Source: Streptomyces sp. NBC_00442
Lineage (GTDB): Bacteria; Actinomycetota; Actinomycetes; Streptomycetales; Streptomycetaceae
Reading direction: 5' to 3'
DNA length: 64,000 nucleotides
Assembly (NCBI RefSeq): GCF_036014195.1
Contig: NZ_CP107918.1
Coordinates: 1,116,001 to 1,180,000 of the forward strand
Both the position numbers and the translations under genes were made by a program. Below the pieces are notes generated by a model that had not been told where the DNA came from, made no database searches, and saw nothing but the letters and a program-made list of their open reading frames with translations. Numbering within the stretch: position 1 is the first letter of the stretch; each line of letters starts with the position of its first letter. This document shows, one piece after another, positions 1-8,965 of this stretch.

Positions 1-357
1 GGGCGAGGCGGCGACCAGGGCCAGCGAGGCGATCCGTTGCGGGTGGCGCAGGGCCAGATCGGCGCCGATCGCGCCGCCGATGGAGCACCCGGCGTAGCCG
101 AAGCGCTGGATACCGAGCCCGTCGAGGGTGGCGATCAGCCGGTCCCCGAGCTCGGCCACGGAGTGGGCCGGCTGCGCGGGCGCCCCACCATGCCCCGGAA
201 GGTCGAACCGCACCACCCGCCAGGTGCCGGCCAGCTCGGGTATCTGGCGGTCCCACATGTGCCAGGTGGTACCGAGGGAGGGACCCATGACCAGGACAGG
301 AGCGTCTTCCGGCCCGTCAACGCGGTACTGCAGAGTGTTCTTCGGTGTCTCGCTCAC
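1..357 (-). CDS. Alpha/beta hydrolase, N-terminal part (3-oxoadipate enol-lactonase-like)
   Basis: The first about 119 residues of an alpha/beta-fold hydrolase are present; the gene runs off the left edge. The start region reads MSETPKNTLQYRVDGPEDAP, followed by an oxyanion-hole stretch (VMGPSLGTTWHMW), a FDLPGHG motif and a nucleophile elbow GCSIGG with the catalytic serine. These resemble PcaD-type enol-lactonases, but the acid and histidine lie outside the window, so the substrate is not settled. I chose GTG at 357 because AGAGGG lies a suitable distance upstream; an in-frame GTG at 381 is an alternative. It is divergent from the VOC gene across about 400 bases. Confidence 0.75.
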   Translation of the reverse strand, partial: MSETPKNTLQYRVDGPEDAPVLVMGPSLGTTWHMWDRQIPELAGTWRVVRFDLPGHGGAPAQPAHSVAELGDRLIATLDGLGIQRFGYAGCSIGGAIGADLALRHPQRIASLALVAASP

Positions 358-764
358 CCGCCCGACCCTCTCATCAGTCACCTTCAAAGTTACCGCCAGG
401 GTCAGAAAGTCCGGGGAGACGCGGGCATGGACGCCCCGTGGTCCGCCTCGACCGTCACGGTTCATCGGCTGCGGCATCGACGACCCCGACCTCGCGGACA
501 AGCTCAGCCGCCCGATCAGAGACCACGACGGCTTCAACCACCCTCAAGGCGGCACACCCCCCATGCCCGCACCGGCCTCGCGTCGGCGTACGAACAATGG
601 CTCACATTGATTTAATGTTCAACTTACTCAAGCGGCAGTCCGGTCGGTGCGTGGACGACCACCCCGGAACCGGGCGCCAATGCCCTTTACCGCCAACGGA
701 GTTGAACCGATACGCCCCAGACCCAGACCGAGACCGGACCCGGACCCGGAAACGGAAGAACACC
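358..764. other. Divergent intergenic region, hydrolase/VOC
   Basis: About 400 bases between divergent genes. It contains an unusually AT-rich patch near 600-630 (ATTGATTTAATGTTCAACTT) that stands out from the surrounding GC and may hold promoter or operator sequence. No convincing gene was seen. Confidence 0.4.
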
Positions 765-1280
765 CTGCCGCTCCGCCTCCACCACCACGCCTGGATCACC
801 GACGACCAGGAAGCCAACCGGCGCTTCTACGAGGACGTGATCGGCCTGCCCCTGGTGGCCACCCGGACCGAGCACCAGGTACTCACCGGCTCCGAGCGCG
901 CCTACAGTCACGCCCTCTACGGCTTGGCCGACGGCAGCGCGCTCGCCTTCTTCCAGTTCGCCGACCCCGAGGACCAGAAGGAGTTCAAGACCATCAGCGA
1001 CTCCACCCCGTTGCGCCACATCGCCTTCAAGGTCGAAACGGAGACGCAGGAGGCCATGGGCGAGCGTGTCACCGCGGCCGGTGATGCGGAGACGAACGCC
1101 CACGTGATCGACCACGGGTTCTGCGTCTCGCTGTACGTCACGGACCCCAATGGGCTGATCCTGGAGTTCGTCGGCCACCCCGACGTGGAGAAGATCGACG
1201 CCGAGCGGCGCGCCACCGCACACGCCGACCTCGCCCGCTGGCTCGCCGGCGACCGCACGAGCAACAACCGGTGGCAGTGA
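765..1280 (+). CDS. VOC (glyoxalase/dioxygenase-fold) family protein
   Basis: A protein of about 171 residues with one VOC module pair. It begins LHHHAWITDD-QEANRRFYEDVIGLPLV, has a central PLRHIAFKV strand and ends with DPNGLILEFVGHP, giving likely metal ligands His, His and Glu. VOC proteins include glyoxalases, dioxygenases and resistance proteins; nothing here fixes the reaction. No ATG or GTG lies in frame just before the domain. I chose CTG at 765, seven bases after GGAAG; TTG at 702 and ATG at 597 are other in-frame choices, but the sequence from 597 to 760 looks non-coding. A strong hairpin follows the gene. Confidence 0.75.
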   Translation: MPLRLHHHAWITDDQEANRRFYEDVIGLPLVATRTEHQVLTGSERAYSHALYGLADGSALAFFQFADPEDQKEFKTISDSTPLRHIAFKVETETQEAMGERVTAAGDAETNAHVIDHGFCVSLYVTDPNGLILEFVGHPDVEKIDAERRATAHADLARWLAGDRTSNNRWQ

Positions 1281-1393
1281 CCCGCCACCGGCGTCGACGC
1301 GGTAGCGAGCGTCCAAGCCGTGATACCGGGCCGGCCGAGAGCGACAGCAGGGCGCATGCGCGAGAGCGTGGCTGTCACCGTTCTTCGGATACG

Positions 1394-1434
1394 CGTGTGG
1401 GCTCCCCGCCAGTCGATGGCGGGGAGCCCACACG
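1394..1434. terminator. Bidirectional hairpin terminator
   Basis: A perfect 18-bp inverted repeat (CGTGTGGGCTCCCCGCCA and its complement) with a 5-base loop GTCGA. It lies between the convergent VOC gene and the small hydrophobic-protein gene, so it probably ends transcripts from both sides. There is no T-run, as is usual in streptomycetes. Confidence 0.85.
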
Positions 1435-1456
1435 TCATGCACTCGGCGGTCTACGC

Positions 1457-1618
1457 CTACCAGCGGTACCAGCGGCCGCTTCCTCCCTTGGGACGGGCGA
1501 TGAACCCGACCAGCCACACGACGAGCACGATGATCGCGATCCACCACAGGGCCTTCAGCGCGAAGCCCGCACCGAAGAGGATCAGAGCCAGCAGAAGAAC
1601 GAGAAGCAGGGGAACCAT
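1457..1618 (-). CDS. Small hydrophobic membrane protein, 53 aa
   Basis: The protein starts MVPLLLVLLLALILFGAGFA, continues through a second hydrophobic stretch (WWIAIIVLVVWLVGFI) and ends in a basic RPKGGSGRWYRW tail, so two membrane-spanning helices are likely. Similar tiny hydrophobic proteins are common in streptomycetes and have no assigned role. I chose ATG at 1618 because GGAGG sits about seven bases upstream; the longer in-frame extension to 1690 has no such signal. It is monocistronic and convergent with the VOC gene. Confidence 0.8.
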   Translation of the reverse strand: MVPLLLVLLLALILFGAGFALKALWWIAIIVLVVWLVGFIARPKGGSGRWYRW

Positions 1619-1717
1619 AGTTATCAACCTCCGAGCCACCGAATGCCCCGCCGCAGCAAGGCAACACCACCTCGGTGCGACTGTTTCCAAAATTCTTGAC
1701 CGGGCATTCTTCTTCCC

Positions 1718-3430
1718 CTATCCGAGAGCACGGTTGACCGGCCGAAGGGTCAACGGCCCCGCTGTGGGGGTGTCGGGGGTATCGGGGGTGTCGGGCGTGT
1801 CGGCGAGCCGGCCGTCTTCGAGGTGCAGTCGGCGGGTGACGTGTACGGCTTCCAGCAGTCGTCGGTCGTGGGAGACCAGGAGCAGGGTGCCCTCGTAGGA
1901 GGCGAGGGCGGATTCGAGTTGCTCGATGGCTTGGAGGTCGAGATGGTTGGTGGGTTCGTCAAGGACCAGCAGGTTCACCCCGCGGCCCTGCAGCAGTGCG
2001 AGTGCGGCTCGGGTTCGCTCGCCGGGTGACAGGGTGGCTGCGGGTCGTAGGACGTGGTCGGCGCCCAGGCCGAACTTGGCCAGCAGGGTGCGCACTTCGG
2101 CCGGTTCGGCCTCCGGTGCGGCGGCGCGGAAGGCGTCCAGGAGAGATTCGGCTCCGTGGAAAAGTGCGCGGGCCTGATCGATTTCGCCGAGCTTCACTCC
2201 GGTTCCGAGCGTCTGGTCGCCGGTGTCGAGCGGGATGCGGCCCAGCAGCGCTTCGAGCAGGGTCGATTTGCCGGTGCCGTTCGCGCCGGTGATGGCGACC
2301 CGGTCGGCCCAGCCGATCTGCAACGAGACCGGCCCCAGGGTGAAGTCGCCGCGCGGGACGGTGGCTTCGCGCAGGGTGGCCACGATCGCCCCGGAGCGGG
2401 GCGCGGTGGCGATCGTCATGCGCAGCTGCCATTCCTTGCGCGGTTCCTCCACCTCCTCCAGGCGTTCGATGAGCCGTTCGGCCTACTTGGCCTTGGCGGC
2501 CAGGTTCTCGCTGTTCTCCAGGCGCGCGCCACGGGCGAACTTGTTGTTGTCGCGGCTGCGGCGCTGTGCTGTGCGCACTCCTTTCTCGGCCCAGGCCCGG
2601 TGGACGTTCGCGCGTTGCTGAAGGGCGGACTTGCGCTCGGCGTACTCCTCGTACTCCTCGCGCGCATGCCGTTTGGCGCGCTCCCGCTCCTCCAGGTAGG
2701 TGGCGTATCCGCCGCCGAACAGGCGCACCTGCTGCTGTGCGCGGTCGAGTTCGAGGACCTGAGTGACGGTGCGCGTGAGGAATTCGCGGTCGTGACTGAC
2801 CACGACCGCGCCCGCGCGCAGCCCGCGCACGAACTGCTCCAGTTGTTCCAGGCCGGCCAGGTCGAGGTCGTTGGTGGGCTCGTCCAGCAGGAAGACGTCG
2901 TAGCGCGAGAGGAGCAGCGAGGCCAGCTGGGCACGCGCGGCCTGGCCGCCGGACAGGGACGTCATGTCCTGCTCCAGGCGGACCCCGAGCCCGAGGGTGC
3001 CGGCGACGTGCTCGGCACGCTCCTCCAGGTCCGCCCCGCCCAGCGCAAGCCAGCGGTCCAGGCCCGTAGCGTACGCCTCGTCAGCGCCGGCGACGCCGTC
3101 GGCCAAGGCCTGCGAGGCCGTGTCCAGAACGTGCTGGGCGGCGGCGACACCGGTGCGGCGTGCGAGGAAGCCGTGGACGCTCTCGCCCCGGTTCCGGTCC
3201 GGCTCCTGCGGGAGATGGCCGATGGTCGCACCGGCCGGAGCCAGATGCACGCGGCCTTCCTCCGGCCGGTCGAGCCCGGCGAGGAGGCGAAGCAGGGTGG
3301 ACTTGCCCGCGCCGTTGGGTCCGACGAGGCCGATCACCTCCCCCGGCGCCACGGCAAGGTCGAGGCCGGTGAACAGAGGGAGGTCGCCGTGGCCGGCTGC
3401 GAGGTTCTTGGCGGTCAGGGTTGCGGTCAT
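1718..3430 (-). pseudogene. ABC-F ATPase interrupted by an in-frame amber codon
   Basis: Two open halves in the same frame together form a complete ABC-F protein of about 570 codons. The first half (3430-2483) has Walker A GPNGAGKST, signature LSGGQ, Walker B VFLLDEPTNDLD and most of the charged inter-domain linker. It ends AAKAK then TAG at 2485-2483. The second half resumes AERLIERLEEVEEPRKEW, then Walker A GANGTGKST, signature LSPGER and LLVLDEPTNHLD. The TAG probably replaces CAG (Gln), one C-to-T change. ABC-F proteins act on ribosomes, and some give antibiotic resistance; there are no membrane segments. ATG at 3430 has an AGGTGA site. A GTG at 2452 could restart the second half. A sequencing error or recent inactivation are both possible. 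The C-terminus carries a DTP repeat. Confidence 0.85.
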
Positions 3431-3883
3431 GAGGTCACCTACCGAAAAGGTCCGCCACCTGCGGTGACGAGTAACGGGTGCATGAGGGAGGCACGCGCTC
3501 GGTAGGGCGGCGGCAAACAGGGGTGTGCCGCATCCGGTCAAGGGACGCGGTCTCGGACACAGGTGTGTCGCCCGGTATCCGGAGGGGCCGGGGAGAACGC
3601 AGAGGTCGCACGCACACCACCGCCGCCGGCATGGCCGGGCGCGGCAGGGCAGCACGGGAGAACACCGTGCTGACAGCAGGGGTACGAACCTCAGATGCGC
3701 AAAGTCCACCTCGATCGGCGACAACAGGACCACCAATCACATTACCCATCGACCGCACCACCGGGCATCCCCCTTTCGACCGACGCGTCCCGCTCCCGGC
3801 CGCGTGGCAGAGTCGGCCAGGCCGGCCGGGTCAACGGATCGCGCGCGTGCGATACAGGCGGGCAAACGGGGCATACGTAGGCT
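3431..3883. other. Divergent intergenic region, ABC-F/TspO
   Basis: About 450 bases separate the ABC-F start from tspO. The long leader on the ABC-F side would fit an attenuation-type control, which is known for some ABC-F genes, but I found no convincing leader peptide with a terminator/antiterminator pair. Open frames across it lack coding character. Confidence 0.35.
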
Positions 3884-4417
3884 ATGAAGCTGATCAGCGA
3901 GGACAGCGGCCCGGCGGCTCCCCCCGCATGGCTGCGCTTCGGCGCCGGTGCTGCAGCTGTGACCGGCGCCGCTCTCGTCGGAGCGCGAGCGGTCGATGCC
4001 GACAGCGTCTGGTACGAGTCTCTGCCGAAGCCGTCGTGGCAGCCGCCGTCGTGGGCCTTCGGCGTCGCCTGGACACCGTTGTACGCCACGATCGCCTATG
4101 CCAGCGGCCGTGCGCTGGGTGCAGCGCCCACCCGGCGGGAACAGCGCCGTCTCGCCGCGAGCGTGGCCGTGAACCTCTCCCTGAACGCCGGATGGAACTG
4201 GCTGTTCTTCCGTCTGCGCAGCCCGCGGGCAGGTCTGATCGGCACGGTGCTGCTCGACCTCAGCAATGCGGAACTCATCCGCCGCACCGCCCGATCCGAC
4301 CGCGCCGCGGCCAAGATCCTGCTGCCCTACGCGGCCTGGTCCCTCTTCGCCACAGCCCTCAACGGTTCCATCGCTCGCCACGACCGAACGGCGTCATCCA
4401 GCAACCGGCTTCGCTGA
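3884..4417 (+). CDS. tspO: TspO/MBR family membrane protein
   Basis: A 177-residue protein with the tryptophan-rich TspO signature: WYESLPKPSWQPPSWAFGVAWTPLY near residues 42-68, then NLSLNAGWNWLFFRLRSP and a later PYAAWSLFATALN helix. Five transmembrane helices are expected. TspO proteins bind porphyrins and other hydrophobic ligands and are linked to stress and tetrapyrrole handling; the exact role here is unknown. The ATG at 3884 has no clear Shine-Dalgarno sequence and a CATACGTA element lies just upstream, so a leaderless transcript is possible. Confidence 0.85.
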   Translation: MKLISEDSGPAAPPAWLRFGAGAAAVTGAALVGARAVDADSVWYESLPKPSWQPPSWAFGVAWTPLYATIAYASGRALGAAPTRREQRRLAASVAVNLSLNAGWNWLFFRLRSPRAGLIGTVLLDLSNAELIRRTARSDRAAAKILLPYAAWSLFATALNGSIARHDRTASSSNRLR

Positions 4418-4625
4418 GACCCGCGCCGTGGTCGAGGCTCCCTTCCCGGGATACGTGGCCGGCCGCCACCCCTGTCATCGACCAGGAGCCACAGAGGTAT
4501 TCCGTCGAGTCCCTTGTGGGCCGGCACAGTCGAGGTGGTGTTCGACTGCACGGATGCTCCGTCGCGGTACGGCCCCTACCGGGCGGCCCCTGTCCCGCGC
4601 CGGGGGCCGATGCGGGTGCTGAGGC

Positions 4626-4742
4626 CTACCGCTTCTTGCGCCATGCGAGGAAGAGCGGAACGACGATGCAGAGGACCGCCAGGGCGAACAGGACTATTCC
4701 CAGCGTTCCACCGGGCGTTATCGAGGTACGTGCGAGGATCAT
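4626..4742 (-). CDS. 38-residue single-helix membrane protein
   Basis: Starting at ATG 4742, this tiny frame encodes MILARTSITPGGTLGIVLFA, then ALAVLCIVVPLFLAWRKKR and a TAG stop. It has one transmembrane helix followed by a short basic WRKKR end, the pattern of a genuine small membrane protein with a cytoplasmic tail. A GTG one codon upstream could also serve. It lies 36 bases after the 71-residue membrane protein on the same strand, and both lie downstream of the RHS gene. Function unknown. Confidence 0.6.
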   Translation of the reverse strand: MILARTSITPGGTLGIVLFALAVLCIVVPLFLAWRKKR

Positions 4743-4778
4743 CACTGACTCACTTCCGGTGAGGGGCAGAGCACCCGC

Positions 4779-4994
4779 TTAACGATTCCTGGAACGAAAC
4801 GCCGCCCAGACCGCGAGGCAGAAGGCGTCGACGGCGACCGCGACCATGAGCACGGGCCACGCCGCGTCCCAGCCGCCCTTGAATCCCAGAACGACCGCGA
4901 GTGCGTAGAGCAGTACGGACATCACGATCACGAGGACGGCGTTCCGCCTGACAGCACCGCTCGATCCGTAGGCATGTTCAAGTATTTTCGCCAT
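4779..4994 (-). CDS. Small two-helix membrane protein downstream of RHS gene
   Basis: A 71-residue protein beginning MAKILEHAYGSSGAVRR, with two hydrophobic segments (about residues 18-37 and 43-64) and a basic end FRSRNR. ATG at 4994 is seven bases after AAGGGG; the GTG codon immediately before it is an alternative. It follows the RHS gene on the same strand, where immunity genes of polymorphic toxins are often found. However, a hairpin and a heptamer tract separate them. No family was recognised; an immunity role is only an inference. Confidence 0.65.
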   Translation of the reverse strand: MAKILEHAYGSSGAVRRNAVLVIVMSVLLYALAVVLGFKGGWDAAWPVLMVAVAVDAFCLAVWAAFRSRNR

Positions 4995-5007
4995 CACGCT
5001 TCCCCTT

Positions 5008-5050
5008 CGTCGTGCGTCGTGCGTCGTGCGTCGTGCGGTGTGCGTCGTGC
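5008..5050. repeat. GTCGTGC heptamer tract
   Basis: About five copies of GTCGTGC, one imperfect, lie between the RHS terminator hairpin and the start of the small membrane protein, immediately upstream of its ribosome-binding site. Copy number could vary by slippage. Confidence 0.8.
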
Positions 5051-5069
5051 CTCGTCCAGGATTCCGCTT

Positions 5070-5122
5070 CTGCCGAGGGACGGAGGGGTTGACGGAGAGT
5101 GTGCGGCTCCGTCCCTCGGCAG
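5070..5122. terminator. Hairpin after the RHS gene
   Basis: A perfect 15-bp inverted repeat (CTGCCGAGGGACGGA and its complement) with a 23-base loop, ending 10 bases beyond the RHS stop codon. It probably terminates the RHS transcript. Confidence 0.7.
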
Positions 5123-5132
5123 AATGTGCGCG

Positions 5133-8100
5133 CTACTTCAGGCCGTCCTCAACCTTTCCCGAGACGTAGTCGCCTGCGGCCGTGCTGGCATAGGCGCAAC
5201 CGACTTCGAGTGCCGCGGACGCCGTTCCGCCGGTGGGCAGTGCGGCGAATCCTGCCGCGAACTGGCATCCGCTTTCGATGGCGATGCCCGTCGCTATGCC
5301 CGCTGCCTGGCCCCACAGTGCGTCGGTGTCGCCCTCGAGACCGCTGGAGACCGCGTCGCTGACGTCCTTCACGTCCCCGGGCAGATCGGAGAGGCTGTAG
5401 AGGCCCCTCGGGTCGATGCGGTTGACGGGGTCGCCCTCGGCGTACAGGTAGGGGTTCTTCTCCTGGCCGGAGGGGTCGGGCTGGGTGAAGCGGCCGATGT
5501 TGGGGTCGTAGTAGCGGGCGCCGAGGTGGTACAGGCCGGTCGGGTCCTGGTGGCCGCCTGCGAAGCGGTAGGGCTGCGCGGCCGCCTCGGTGGTGGTGCG
5601 GGACACCCCGCGCGGGCTGTACGTGTACGTGTTGACCTTGGTGCCGGTCTCGTCGGCGAGGCCGATCACCGAACCGAGCGCGTCGGTCAGGTAGTAGTAG
5701 GCCTTGCCCGCGGTCGTCATGGAGTTCAGGGTGCCCCCGGGCTCCCGGTTGAATCCGGTGTCGACGCCGCCGGTGGTCTCCGCCGACAGGCCCAACGGGC
5801 CGTTGTGGAAGGTGGTTTGGCCCAGCTTGGTGCGCTCCGACTGGTCGGTCGAGGCGTACTGGCCGGCGTAGGTGGTGCTGCCCACGGCGAGGGACTTCAG
5901 CTGGGAGTAGTCGGACCACTTCTCCGCGGTGCGGGTGCCCTCGGGGGTGGAGGCCCCCGCGGTCTCGTTGCCGGCCTTGTCGTAGGACCAGTTGGTGGTG
6001 GAGCCGTTCTTGCCGGTGATCTGCTGCGCGTCGTTCACCGTGTAGGTGGTGCCGTGCGGGCAGCCGGGGTCGACACCCTGGGAGGTGAGGTTGCCGGCGA
6101 GGTCGTAGCAGTACTGCCAGGACGAGTTGAGGGTGCTGCCCTTCTCCTCCTTGGCGTAGGAGAAGCGGCCCGCCACGTCATAGGTGTACGAGGTCTTGAG
6201 CCCGGCGACGACGTCGGTCGCGGTGCGGATCTTCGTGCCGTCGGTCGCGGAACCCGTCCCGTAGCCGTAGGTGTAGGTCAGATTGGTCAGGGTGCCCTTG
6301 GATGAGGTGGTCTTGATGGTGGTGGGGCGGCCGGACTTGTCGACGTCCACGCTCTGCACCGTGCTGCCGGGGTAGGTGGTGCTGGTGCGGGTGTCGTTGT
6401 TGTTGTAGCCGTAGGTGGTCCTGCGGCCGCTCTGGTCCTTGAGTTCGGTGAGCCGGTTGGCCTTGTCCCACGTGTAGTCGATGACGCCCGAGGGGTCGGT
6501 GTAGGTGTCGACGTTGCCGTTGGCCGTGTACGCCAGGACCGTCTGCGAGCCGTCCTGAAGGGTGCGGACCGTCTCGCGCGACAACGCGTCGAACTGGTAG
6601 GTCTGGGTGCCCGTGCGGTCGGTGCGCGAACTCAGGTTGCCGTCGCCGTCATAGACGTACGTGACGGTGTCGTAGCTGCCGGTGTCGACCTTCTTGACAC
6701 GGTCCCGGTCGTCGTAGGTGTAGAGGGTGGTGACGCCGCGGCCGTCCTTGGAGTCGGTGACTCGGCCCAGCGCGTCGTAGTGGTAGGCCACCTTGCCGAT
6801 CTGCGTGGGCGGAGTCACCGAGTCCAGGTTGCCGCGGGTGTCGTAATGGAACGACGTCACCGAGTTCTGCGTGCCGCTCATCTTCGTGGTGGCCTTGCAG
6901 CGCTGGCCCTGGAAGCCGCCGCAGGTCGCGGTCGCCGGGTTGTAGTCGATGGTCGCCGAGCCGCCTCCGGTGCCGCTCTGCGCCACGGAGATCGTGTTGC
7001 CGGCCGTGTCGTACCCGTAGTCCGTCTTGTCACCGTCGGCCGACGTGGCCGAACCGGGCACGTCACGGCCCGCCTTCGTCGACCAGCCCGCCACCGTCGA
7101 CGTGGCGCCCGTGGGCAGCTTCGCGGAGGTCGGGTTGCCGCGGGTGTCCCAGCCGTACGTCGTCACGTTCCCCGCGCCGGTGCCCACGCCCATCGCGTCC
7201 GTCGCGGTCTGCGTCAGATGCGCCTTGTACGACTTCGAGCGCCCGTGGCCCAGGGCATCGGTGACCTTGGCGACCTCACCGTCCCCGTCGTGCTCGTACT
7301 TCGTCGCGTTCAGGAGCGGATCGGTGACCGTGGTGGTGCCCGCGGCGAGCCGGCTCGTCGCGTCGTAGGAGTAGGTGTACGTGGGGGCGTCGTCGCCCGA
7401 GCCGCCGAGTTCGGTGAAGCGGCGCATCGAGGTGACGCGGTTCTCCGAGTCGTAGGTGAACACCGTCGCCCGGGACTCGGGCGTCGTCACCTTGATGACG
7501 CGTCCGTCCTCGTCGTACCCGTAGGTCGTGGCGTTGCCCGTGGTGTCCCGGGACCGGATGATGTGGCCGTTGGCGGCGTCGATGTCGTACGTGACGGTCC
7601 GGCCGGTGTTGTCCGTGGCGGTCCACAGCGTGGCACTCGTCTTGACGAGGTCGATGGTGCGGCCGGAGCGGTCCTCGGTGAGCTTGAAGCCGGCCGCCCG
7701 GCCGTCGGCGTCCTTGTGCGCGGTGACCGTGATGGTCCCGTTGTTGCGGTCGGTCACCTTCGTGAGGGTGCCGTCCGCGCTGTAGGTGTCCTTGGAACCG
7801 GACTTGCGGTCGGTGAGGGTGTAGGTGCCGTCGCTGTTCTTCTTGAGGTCCTTGCCGTAACCGTCCGGCGTCTTGAACGTGCCGTCGGTGTTCTTCAGGA
7901 AGTCGATGGTGGCGCCGGAGGAGTCGTACCAGATCACGTCGTTGGTGAACCAGGTGTCCAGGGACCGCTCGTACCCCGTCCACCACGGGTCGGCGACCTG
8001 GCCCAGCGGGCCCTGGAAGGAGTTGTAGGTACGGGTGAGCTGGAGGGACTCGCCCACGCCCGCGATGTCGAAGTCGGTGGCGGCCAGCATCAGGTTGCCG

Positions 8101-8516
8101 GTCGAGTAGTCGATCCGCCCCACCAGGGAGTCGGTGATGCGGAAGTCGAATATCTGGTGCCAGGGCACATCGCCCTGCCCCTCGGGGACGTACACCTTCA
8201 CCGACGGCCCCACACTCTGGGACGGGCTCTGGCCCGCGAGGCGGGACTTCTGCCCGGCTTCCCACTGGCGCCGTTGGGGAGTCGACGCCGCCTCGCGCTG
8301 ATTGCGCGGCGGCTTGTTCTTGCCCACCTTCACCGTGGGCATCGCCGCTCGCGTCTTGCTCTGCCCCCATGCGGAGACCGGCGTGGGCGCCGGCCCTGCC
8401 GCCACGGCGGGCAGCGCGGACGCGCCCAGGCCCAGCACGGCGACAGAGGCGAGTACTGGGCTTCTCCATGAGATGCGCGCATGCCGAAAGGGCATGCCGA
8501 AGGCACGTGAACGCAC
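5133..8516 (-). CDS. Secreted RHS/YD-repeat protein
   Basis: A 1127-residue protein. GTG at 8516 has GGGGGGAAG upstream. Residues about 1-40 form a signal peptide (SWRSPVLASVAVLGLGAS... then AVAA). A DUF6531-like entry (IFDFRITDSLVGRIDYSTGNL) leads into dozens of YD repeats (TYGYDEDGRV, FTYDSENRV). The conserved RHS core ends GLYHLGARYYDPNIGRFTQP, NPYLYAEGDPVNRIDPRG. After the core only about 80 residues remain: charged, then Gly/Ala-rich and hydrophobic (AAGIATGIAIESGCQFAAGF). RHS shells normally enclose a C-terminal toxin. This tail matches no nuclease or deaminase I know and could be membrane-active or degenerate. Two small membrane proteins follow. Confidence 0.9.
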   Translation of the reverse strand: MRSRAFGMPFRHARISWRSPVLASVAVLGLGASALPAVAAGPAPTPVSAWGQSKTRAAMPTVKVGKNKPPRNQREAASTPQRRQWEAGQKSRLAGQSPSQSVGPSVKVYVPEGQGDVPWHQIFDFRITDSLVGRIDYSTGNLMLAATDFDIAGVGESLQLTRTYNSFQGPLGQVADPWWTGYERSLDTWFTNDVIWYDSSGATIDFLKNTDGTFKTPDGYGKDLKKNSDGTYTLTDRKSGSKDTYSADGTLTKVTDRNNGTITVTAHKDADGRAAGFKLTEDRSGRTIDLVKTSATLWTATDNTGRTVTYDIDAANGHIIRSRDTTGNATTYGYDEDGRVIKVTTPESRATVFTYDSENRVTSMRRFTELGGSGDDAPTYTYSYDATSRLAAGTTTVTDPLLNATKYEHDGDGEVAKVTDALGHGRSKSYKAHLTQTATDAMGVGTGAGNVTTYGWDTRGNPTSAKLPTGATSTVAGWSTKAGRDVPGSATSADGDKTDYGYDTAGNTISVAQSGTGGGSATIDYNPATATCGGFQGQRCKATTKMSGTQNSVTSFHYDTRGNLDSVTPPTQIGKVAYHYDALGRVTDSKDGRGVTTLYTYDDRDRVKKVDTGSYDTVTYVYDGDGNLSSRTDRTGTQTYQFDALSRETVRTLQDGSQTVLAYTANGNVDTYTDPSGVIDYTWDKANRLTELKDQSGRRTTYGYNNNDTRTSTTYPGSTVQSVDVDKSGRPTTIKTTSSKGTLTNLTYTYGYGTGSATDGTKIRTATDVVAGLKTSYTYDVAGRFSYAKEEKGSTLNSSWQYCYDLAGNLTSQGVDPGCPHGTTYTVNDAQQITGKNGSTTNWSYDKAGNETAGASTPEGTRTAEKWSDYSQLKSLAVGSTTYAGQYASTDQSERTKLGQTTFHNGPLGLSAETTGGVDTGFNREPGGTLNSMTTAGKAYYYLTDALGSVIGLADETGTKVNTYTYSPRGVSRTTTEAAAQPYRFAGGHQDPTGLYHLGARYYDPNIGRFTQPDPSGQEKNPYLYAEGDPVNRIDPRGLYSLSDLPGDVKDVSDAVSSGLEGDTDALWGQAAGIATGIAIESGCQFAAGFAALPTGGTASAALEVGCAYASTAAGDYVSGKVEDGLK

Positions 8517-8965
8517 GATCTTCCCCCCGATAGGAAGTCAGGCCGGCAGCCCCCATGGCCACCAGGAGCACACACGTTCACACAGGACCCACACAGGCCG
8601 GCCGCGCCTTCCCCGGAAGTCGAGGCGCATCCCCGCCGAAATAAGCCCTTCCCCTTGTGCTGGTCCGCGTCGGCCAAAACTGGACACGGGACCGCAATGT
8701 GGCGCGATCTCCTTCGTCCCGGCCGGCACGGGCGGCCGTTCCGCCTCAGCCACATCGGCTCAAAATCGGTGTCCGAAGGGGCAGTTCACTTCCTTCCGGC
8801 CGTCGGTGACCCGCTCATCTCGGCCAATGGACCGCCAGAACGGCTTCTGCGCCCGCGCATCGGCCGGGGCCGCCCCCGGTCAACGGACGGACAGCCCGCA
8901 GGTTTGTCATCGGGCCCGAACCCGCTCCGCTCACCCCTTCGAGTCGGTACGCCTCATACGTCTGG
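8517..8965. other. Divergent intergenic region, RHS/channel
   Basis: About 450 bases between divergent genes; it must hold both promoters. No gene, strong palindrome or repeat was seen. Confidence 0.4.

Noticed and set aside
687..1670. Long minus-strand open frame over the VOC gene
   Set aside because: It is the complement of a GC-rich coding region; the VOC frame has recognisable motifs and this one has none.
6780..8471. 563-codon plus-strand frame inside the RHS gene
   Set aside because: Arg/Gly/Val-biased sequence typical of a shadow of the YD repeats on the other strand.
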